A DNA stretch of 27,610 nucleotides from a virus. Under the pieces are notes generated by a model that was given only the letters and a program-made list of their open reading frames with translations, had not been told where the DNA came from and ran no database searches. Each line of letters begins with the position of its first letter. Within the stretch, counting starts at the first letter, position 1. The position numbers and the translations under genes are program-made. The DNA is taken from the IMG/VR virus record IMGVR_UViG_3300012009_000052, positions 1 to 27,610 of that record; one strand, written 5' to 3'. Below are positions 21,553-27,610 of this stretch, one piece after another.

Positions 21553-23235
21553 ATGATTGACGCATCTTTGTTTACAGACGAGCAGCTTGAGCAAGCCATT
21601 CGGCGGTTTCAGCCCAAGGCGGGAGGGAGGACTCCTTCCTTCACCGTCCCCGAGGCCATGACGGACAAGGACCGAGGGCAGAAGCAATGGGAGCTCGACC
21701 GTCTCAATGAGGAGATCGCAGTTTGGGAGAGGCCGCGGGAATGGTCTTTGCCCGACAAGGCACAGCCTCACATGCAGACCGGCTTTGCCGATGAGGGGGT
21801 TTTGAGGCAAGACGAATTGGCCGCCCGACCCGATGCTGAGGGGTGGGATCCCGGCAAGATCAGCCCCCGCTTTGCGCGAGAGACCGGGATTTACGCCCTG
21901 CCTAGTGGTGAAGTGACCAATGAGGGGAAGGAACTCAAGGCCAGGGGTTTCGAGCAAAGCGATACCGCCAAGCAGCGGTACATCGAGGCCATCCAGAAGC
22001 GAAACCAGCTTCGCCAGGAGCTCGCCCAGGACAAGGCCGGCGTGGCGAACATCCCCGGATACGGGATCTTCGAGCGGGGCGAGGAAGGGAAGCTCGGCAA
22101 GCGGATCGCAGAGGCTCCAACGGCCGGCGACTGGACGAAAACTCGAGAGGGCGCCACGACCTTGGCTCTACTGGACAAGGTGGGCGAGGGCGGGAAGCTG
22201 AGCAAGGCGCAGGAGATCTCCTTCAGGAACCACCACAAGCGACTCTCTGATCAGCTGGCGACGGTACAGGAACCCCTTTTGACCGGGCAGATTGAGGGTG
22301 AAGGCGGGATCAATCGCCCTCTGACTCAAGAAGAGCGACAGTATTTTGAGTCCCAGGCCGAGGGCATCAAGGGCCAAATGCAGACGCTCGAGTCAGTCAT
22401 GGGAGGCAGTGGGCAGGGAGTAGACGAGGCGTTCGAGGTCAAAGGGGGGCAAGATGGGTATCAGGAAATGATGCCCCAGGTGACGGATCGGCTGAATGCC
22501 ATCGAGAAGGCCAAGGGGCGAGAGGCGGCAGAAAGGGTCCTCGGTCAGGTCCAGAGGATGATCCAAAACAAGCGCCCGCCCGCTGATATCGAGCAGTACC
22601 TCAAGGACGCCGCGACGGGAGTGGAGAGACAGGGGGCCCAGAGGGAGGAACCCCAAGGACAGCCCAGGCAGGAAAAATCCCCCGTCGATGAGGGCCTCAT
22701 GGAGGTCAACGCTCCCGCTATGCCCCGGCCTTCCCGCAAGCCCATGATGCGCCCACAGGGAGGCGAAGCGGGTTCCGTCTCGGCATCGGCCGCCCGGTCG
22801 CAGGCCATGTCTACCCGGTCCCCCCAGGATATCCAGCGGAACCGGCAAAGGCTGGACGAGGCGTTCGGCCCGGACCGGGTTAACCAGATGACCTCTGATA
22901 TGGACATCGGGAATCCCTTCACCTCTGCCCAAAAGAGCATGGAGAACATCGGGGGGTACTTCGACCGGGCCACTACCGCCGTCCAGGGGCGCAGGGGCAG
23001 GGGCGTGGTCCCGGAGGATGTCCAGGCTGACCGGACCGCCGTCCTCACCAAGGCCGAGCAGGTCTCCCCCGGCGCGGGACAGAAGATCGAGAGCGCCCTC
23101 ACGAAGGTCTTCGGGGGGGAGTATTTCGACCCCAACACCCAGACCATCAAGCCCGAAGCCATCCCCGTGCTGGTGCAGGTTGCCAGGCAGTTGGGGCTTT
23201 CTGATCAGCAGATTCAGCAAATCATGGGGACGTGA
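21553..23235 (+). CDS. Putative internal virion protein
   Basis: This 560-residue, Gln/Arg/Glu-rich, largely helical protein has no membrane segment. Landmarks are EEIAVWERPREW, a long helical middle (LDKVGEGGKLSKAQEIS; AIEKAKGREAAERVLGQVQ), a disordered linker rich in Gln, Pro and Arg (about 355-430) and a C-terminal alpha domain ending LGLSDQQIQQIMGT. Its size and place between the Q-F repeat protein and the giant gene match ejection proteins of podoviruses. An aaggag site precedes ATG, and its stop overlaps the next start (TGATG). Family assignment is not secure. Confidence 0.6.
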   Translation: MIDASLFTDEQLEQAIRRFQPKAGGRTPSFTVPEAMTDKDRGQKQWELDRLNEEIAVWERPREWSLPDKAQPHMQTGFADEGVLRQDELAARPDAEGWDPGKISPRFARETGIYALPSGEVTNEGKELKARGFEQSDTAKQRYIEAIQKRNQLRQELAQDKAGVANIPGYGIFERGEEGKLGKRIAEAPTAGDWTKTREGATTLALLDKVGEGGKLSKAQEISFRNHHKRLSDQLATVQEPLLTGQIEGEGGINRPLTQEERQYFESQAEGIKGQMQTLESVMGGSGQGVDEAFEVKGGQDGYQEMMPQVTDRLNAIEKAKGREAAERVLGQVQRMIQNKRPPADIEQYLKDAATGVERQGAQREEPQGQPRQEKSPVDEGLMEVNAPAMPRPSRKPMMRPQGGEAGSVSASAARSQAMSTRSPQDIQRNRQRLDEAFGPDRVNQMTSDMDIGNPFTSAQKSMENIGGYFDRATTAVQGRRGRGVVPEDVQADRTAVLTKAEQVSPGAGQKIESALTKVFGGEYFDPNTQTIKPEAIPVLVQVARQLGLSDQQIQQIMGT

Positions 23236-26200
23236 TGCCTTTCACCCTCGACCAGGTTCAAAAAGCCCTCACGCCGACCTACGACACCCAGCCTGCCAAG
23301 AGCGGTATGTCCGCGCCCTCTCTTGAGACCGGTTCTTACGACGAGATCATGTCGTATTGGGGTGGGCCTGAGGAGCCTGCGGCACAGAAGCCCGTCTCGA
23401 GAGGCCCCCAGCCCGACCAAGAGGAGCCGGGGTATCTGGAGACGGTGGGGAAGGGCGTGACCCGGGGTTTTCAGGGACTCGCGTCTGGTGTCGGCGGGGT
23501 CATCCGATGGGGCGGGGACATCATCGGCGCAGACCCCGTGACCAACATCGGGAAAGAGACCTCTGACTACTGGAGGAAAGCCGCGACAGAGGGAATAGTG
23601 GCCCCCGACCCCGACCTTTACCAGGGGTCCTTCCTCGACAAGCCATCTCTCAAGAGGGCGGTGGGGATCATCTCCGAGGCCATGCCTTCTCTGGGCGTTG
23701 GGTTGGGCGCTGGTGTGGTGGCCGGCCCTGTGGCCGGCGCCGGGGCCTTGGGCCTTCTGGAAGGCGTGGGGTCCTATGAGGAGGCGAGAGAGGCAGGAAA
23801 AGGCGTGGGGGAGTCTTCCCTGTACGGCACGCTCTCGACGGTTGGGACGGCCCTCCTTGAGTACCTTCCCATCTCAAGGATCCTGAAGGGGAAGGGCGGT
23901 TTTGTCCGCGGGGCCGTTGGTGGCGGTGCGACGGAATCCGCCACAGAAGCATCCCAACAGGCATGGCAGAACCTCATTGCCAAGATAGGGTATGACGACA
24001 CCCGGAAGCTCGCTGAGGGTCTGGTCGAAAGCATGATTGGCGGTTTTGGCGCTGGTGGCATTGCCGGTGGGTCTTTCGCTAAACTGAACGATGTGGCTGA
24101 GGCGGCCAAGAACGCGGGGGTGACGAAGCCCGAGATTGACGCGGCCCGGGAGGAGCTGGAGAGCGAGGTTGAGGGGCTTGCCGAGGTTGCTTCACAACCA
24201 AGGACGATAGACGAGGCCCTGGCCGCGCAGAACCAAGCTCGCCAGGCCCAGATCGACGCAGCGTTCCAGCCCGAAGTCCTCCGGACCCAGGAGGAAACAG
24301 AGGCCATCAAGGCCAGAACCCGGGCCATGCGGGGTGACTTCACCCAGGCCAAGAAACAGGCCATCCTCGATGCCATCAATGCGCCCCCGGGTCCCGCGAG
24401 AGCGGATGCCATCACCCGTGCGCTGGTTCCCGTGCGCCAACCCGAGCCCCCACGAAGGCTTACTCAGGGCGAAGGCTTGAGGATGCTCCCTCCCCCGATC
24501 CCCGATTGGGTGTATGGGACCGGAGAAGTGCAGACCCCGTATCCAGGACAGGAAGCCCTCCCCGAACCCCCCAGGGCTCTCCCCGCGCCTGTGCCGGGAC
24601 AACTCTCCCCTCCCCCTACCGGTGAAGGACCCGAGGGGCCGGGGCAGTGGTCCACCCGCACACGAGGCAGGAGGGGTCCGCTTCCCATCCCCGAGCAGAT
24701 CCAGATGGGGGAGGCCGACCTGACCCAGCTTCGCGTTGCCGACCTCAGGAGACTCGCCAAGGAGAACGGGATTGACCTGGCGGGGAAGACCAAGAAGGCG
24801 GATATCGCGGAAACCGTGCGAGAAGGGCTGATTTCGCCCCAGGTGACGCCGGAAGCCCCCACCCCTTCCCCTGCTATTCAACCCGAGGGGGAAGTGGCAC
24901 CTGAGGCCGGAGAGGTGGCCCCCACGGAACCCACGAAGGAGCTTCCCCCGCCGCGTAGCCCCCAAACTATACTGGATGAATCTACCCGGCGAAGCGATGA
25001 GCGAAAAGCTAAAGCCGAAGATATGACGAAAAGGTACGGGGACACCCCTGTGGCCCTCTCGAAATCAGGTGAAGCAAAGGGGGTGATTATTCATCCAAGC
25101 ACCAAATCCCCCGGCAAATTCCAGACAACTTATTGGGATCGCAGGGGCTTTAGCATGGACACCACGAACGATTCCATGCAAAAAGCCATAAATGAGGCGC
25201 TACAGGAAGGGTACACGATTGAGGATCGGGCTGGGTTTGAAGAAGCATCAAAGTCTCGTATGTTCAGGAAGGGTGCAGACTTTACTCGGCAAATCCATAA
25301 GTATTGGGAGGGGGAGAGGCTCCCAGGACCAGCAATAGAGCTTTCGGCTCCCGCGGAGGAAGGACAGGAGGAGGCCACCCCAACCCCCAATCTCACCGGA
25401 GCAAGGAAGGCGACCGAAGAGGGGCAGCGGCGCGTCGAGGCAGCCCAGGAGCAGCTTCGTCAGACCATCAACGACCCGGACATCGTTGGCAAGCAGCGTG
25501 CGGACATGGTTGCCAACGGGCGAAATCTCGTCAGCTTCTTGCAGGCCAACGCCGCCAAGGACCTGGAAACCGACTACCACCAGGGAGACCGAGTTGCCTA
25601 CACCGGGGAAGACGCCCCCGAGGGCTTTCGGTCGTTCATTTACCTGGAGGGAAGCCGGGCGGGAGAGACAGGAGTAAAGCGAACCGCCGAAGCGAAACAG
25701 GCCGACGTTGAGCAGAGGGGAAAAGAACGACAGGAGCAGCAGGAAGGATTCCGGCGGGTCAGGGAAGCACAGAAGAAGACCGCCCAGGCCCCCGCCCAAC
25801 TAGCCCAGGAAGCGGCCAACGAAACCACCGGCTGGCGGGAGTCTGACCGCGTATTCATTTCCGACGCCTACGAGACCGCCCAGGCCAAGGGCTACACCGG
25901 CACCCTGGACGACTTCAAGGCCGACCTCATCACCGCCCACCGTGCCGGGGATCTCTCCCTCGAGCGTGCCGACCTCGTGGAGGCGATGGACCCGGAGAAG
26001 GTCCGGACCTCCGAGGCTCAGTTGGGGCGGGGCCGGTTCCACTTTGTGAAGAAGGCGAAGCCTGAGCGGGGCAAGAAAGAGCCGAAGCCCGAGAAAGAGA
26101 CGCCAACGGAGACCGTTCGCGCTTCCGTCAAAGGCCCCAAGAACATCCGTCAATGGGTGAAGTCCATGGGCGGGGTGAACCCCAACGATCCCACCTGGAA

Positions 26201-27610
26201 GGGTGAGCTGAATGACATCCGGTGGCAGCTGAAGGGGAACAGGAAGGTTGCGGCCCCGGGGTTCCCTCCGGGCTTCTGGAACCGCAAGGCCCCCTCTTTG
26301 GATGAGCGTGCGGCCCAGGCCGTGGAGCAGGGGTGGCTACCCCCGGGGTCTACCGACCAGGATTTGATGGACGCGATCACGGAGAACCTGTCCAGCCCTG
26401 AAGTGCGGGAAACCCTTGACCTTGAGGCCGAAGCGGAGTATTATAGACAGGCTGAAGAGGAGTATGAGGCAGCCAAACAGGAGGCCCTCGAAAATGGCGA
26501 AATCAGCGAATCAGACATTGCGGAAATTGAGGAACCTCTTTCTCAAGAAGGAGCGGCAGAGATTGCGGCTGAAGAAGGCAACGCTCCTGAAGGATCGACG
26601 GTAGACGAAGACGGTTTCGACTGGTCTACTGGAGAGATTGCCGAGCCTGAATTTCGCCTGACCCCCACCGAACCCACCCCGCAGGAAAAGGTCGAATGGG
26701 AGCGCCAGAAGGGGAAGATCAAACGCCCCGAGAAAGGTGAGCGCCCCCGTGCGCGCATTCCCGACGAGAAGATCAAAGCCGGAACCACGGGCAAGCAGGA
26801 GTCCCTCGTTCCCAAAGAGCAGGAGAAGGGGGAGACGGGAGACCTGTTTGCCTCGCTGGAGCGAAAGCGCCTTATCAAGGGGGATCGGGTAAAGGTTTCA
26901 AAAGCTGCCGAATCGTTTGGCAACCCCCACCCGGCAGCAGGGAAGACGGGAACTGTCGTTGAAAAGTTTGGATCAAATCAACGAGTGGTGGCAGTAGAAG
27001 CCGACGGAAAAACCCACAAGTATGTTGTCGGCACTGAACACCTTGCCCCTCTTGAAAAAAAGAGGTTCAAGCAGATTTCGGAGGCTGCCAACCGCCGCAG
27101 AGTCAAAAACTACATTGCGGACAATCGTGAGGCGCTTGAAAGGACAGGCTATAGAGAGGCGGAACCCGGAGAAACCTTTGAGCGAGTCGTATGGGAACCA
27201 ATAGGGGCGGGATATGCCGAGCTGAATAGCCTTGATGCGGTGGGCCTTCCCGACGGCAAAAATGTTTCTGCACTGCATATTACAAATGAGCCCGAATCCT
27301 GGGCGGAGGTTCTGCGAGAAGACTACGAAAGAGACGGGCGTTGGCGAATCATGGAGATCGAGGCCATGCCTGGGGATATCGTCGTTGAAGACGTTCAGCA
27401 GGCGATGCCCACAGAAATGTTTGGTCGAATGCTTGATAGCGGCATCCTTGTCACCGGCCGGCAAACCCTCAAGCGCGACACGAAGTCAAAGGTATACGCC
27501 AAAACAGGCCAGAAGAAAGGCACCCCCCTCCCCCACCACCAAGTCCAGCAGATCATCAACCCCTTCCGCCGAGCCTGGAAGAAGCGGGGGGTGAACCTGA
27601 CCGTCCGGGT
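23235..27610 (+). CDS. Giant polyvalent/ejection-type protein (partial, runs off the window)
   Basis: An uninterrupted frame starts at an ATG overlapping the previous stop and stays open for 1458 codons to the window edge. Residues about 140-285 form a Gly/Ala-rich hydrophobic region (LGVGLGAGVVAGPVAGAGA; MIGGFGAGGIAGGSF) suited to membrane insertion. Residues 496-533 resemble a SAP/Rho_N helix pair (LRVADLRRLAKENGIDL). Residues about 863-940 (SLERADLVEAMDPEKV, RFHFVKK) and 971-1055 (IRQWVKSMGG; SLDERAAQAVEQGWLP) look like large-polyvalent-protein-associated domains. A KOW/SH3-like segment lies at about 1215-1272 (KGDRVKVSK; YVVGTEHLAPL). The last visible residues (QVQQIINPFRRAWKKRG) look like the lead-in to a further domain. 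No complete enzyme is visible yet. Confidence 0.82.
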   Translation, partial: MPFTLDQVQKALTPTYDTQPAKSGMSAPSLETGSYDEIMSYWGGPEEPAAQKPVSRGPQPDQEEPGYLETVGKGVTRGFQGLASGVGGVIRWGGDIIGADPVTNIGKETSDYWRKAATEGIVAPDPDLYQGSFLDKPSLKRAVGIISEAMPSLGVGLGAGVVAGPVAGAGALGLLEGVGSYEEAREAGKGVGESSLYGTLSTVGTALLEYLPISRILKGKGGFVRGAVGGGATESATEASQQAWQNLIAKIGYDDTRKLAEGLVESMIGGFGAGGIAGGSFAKLNDVAEAAKNAGVTKPEIDAAREELESEVEGLAEVASQPRTIDEALAAQNQARQAQIDAAFQPEVLRTQEETEAIKARTRAMRGDFTQAKKQAILDAINAPPGPARADAITRALVPVRQPEPPRRLTQGEGLRMLPPPIPDWVYGTGEVQTPYPGQEALPEPPRALPAPVPGQLSPPPTGEGPEGPGQWSTRTRGRRGPLPIPEQIQMGEADLTQLRVADLRRLAKENGIDLAGKTKKADIAETVREGLISPQVTPEAPTPSPAIQPEGEVAPEAGEVAPTEPTKELPPPRSPQTILDESTRRSDERKAKAEDMTKRYGDTPVALSKSGEAKGVIIHPSTKSPGKFQTTYWDRRGFSMDTTNDSMQKAINEALQEGYTIEDRAGFEEASKSRMFRKGADFTRQIHKYWEGERLPGPAIELSAPAEEGQEEATPTPNLTGARKATEEGQRRVEAAQEQLRQTINDPDIVGKQRADMVANGRNLVSFLQANAAKDLETDYHQGDRVAYTGEDAPEGFRSFIYLEGSRAGETGVKRTAEAKQADVEQRGKERQEQQEGFRRVREAQKKTAQAPAQLAQEAANETTGWRESDRVFISDAYETAQAKGYTGTLDDFKADLITAHRAGDLSLERADLVEAMDPEKVRTSEAQLGRGRFHFVKKAKPERGKKEPKPEKETPTETVRASVKGPKNIRQWVKSMGGVNPNDPTWKGELNDIRWQLKGNRKVAAPGFPPGFWNRKAPSLDERAAQAVEQGWLPPGSTDQDLMDAITENLSSPEVRETLDLEAEAEYYRQAEEEYEAAKQEALENGEISESDIAEIEEPLSQEGAAEIAAEEGNAPEGSTVDEDGFDWSTGEIAEPEFRLTPTEPTPQEKVEWERQKGKIKRPEKGERPRARIPDEKIKAGTTGKQESLVPKEQEKGETGDLFASLERKRLIKGDRVKVSKAAESFGNPHPAAGKTGTVVEKFGSNQRVVAVEADGKTHKYVVGTEHLAPLEKKRFKQISEAANRRRVKNYIADNREALERTGYREAEPGETFERVVWEPIGAGYAELNSLDAVGLPDGKNVSALHITNEPESWAEVLREDYERDGRWRIMEIEAMPGDIVVEDVQQAMPTEMFGRMLDSGILVTGRQTLKRDTKSKVYAKTGQKKGTPLPHHQVQQIINPFRRAWKKRGVNLTVR

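Noticed and set aside
20551-21957. Minus-strand open frame (468 codons) spanning two plus-strand genes
   Set aside because: It crosses the 20865-20908 gap and two plus genes with good ribosome sites; composition (Leu, Pro, Gly, Arg) is that of an antisense shadow.
1-27610. CRISPR arrays, rRNA, complete insertion sequences, integrase or attachment sites
   Set aside because: No regularly spaced repeats, ribosomal signatures, intact transposase or recombinase motifs were found by reading both strands.

Overview
The window reads as the head, tail-adaptor and ejection-protein part of a tailed double-stranded DNA phage, probably podovirus-like. The order is small terminase, large terminase, portal, scaffold, an N4-gp56-type major capsid protein, adaptor/tail-tube proteins, a nozzle-like protein and then very large internal or polyvalent proteins. 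No sheath, tape measure, integrase, repressor, polymerase, tRNA or CRISPR was recognised, so lifestyle cannot be judged. Coding is dense and GC-rich, nearly all on the + strand, with AGGAG-type ribosome sites, many ATGA/GTGA stop-start overlaps and several GTG/TTG starts. Classic Sec signal peptides suggest a Gram-negative host. Genus and host cannot be assigned from sequence alone.

Layout. Positions 1-2097 are a more AT-rich accessory run: the tail of a membrane protein, two half-glycosyltransferase genes in reversed domain order, small unknown genes and a two-HTH protein. Positions 2098-2850 lie between and around two good intrinsic terminators and hold only weak coding candidates. Positions 2851-5608 carry small genes, TerS, TerL and a TerL-coupled unknown. 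Positions 5611-5776 hold the broken 3' end of an IS200/IS605-type tnpB gene with its hairpin right end, which is omega-RNA-like. Positions 5815-10192 are a coiled-coil peptide, the portal and small head genes, ending with a secreted-looking protein. Positions 10253-13329 carry scaffold, a Com-like zinc finger, the major capsid protein and a probable second head protein, punctuated by hairpin terminators. Positions 13344-18757 are adaptor and nozzle genes with one small gene on the opposite strand. Positions 18775-20865 are three signal-peptide genes of unknown role. Positions 20908-27610 are ejection-type proteins, the last an open frame of at least 1458 codons running off the window.

TerS and TerL package DNA through the portal into a shell made from scaffold and capsid protein. 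Adaptors and nozzle close the portal, and the large 3' proteins are probably carried in the virion and injected. The strangest feature is that six + strand genes inside this virion module, including the adaptor- and nozzle-like proteins, start with apparent Sec signal peptides, most ending in an A-X-A-like cleavage site. Other points worth a second look are the reversed split glycosyltransferase, the orphan tnpB/omega-RNA remnant and the giant polyvalent frame.
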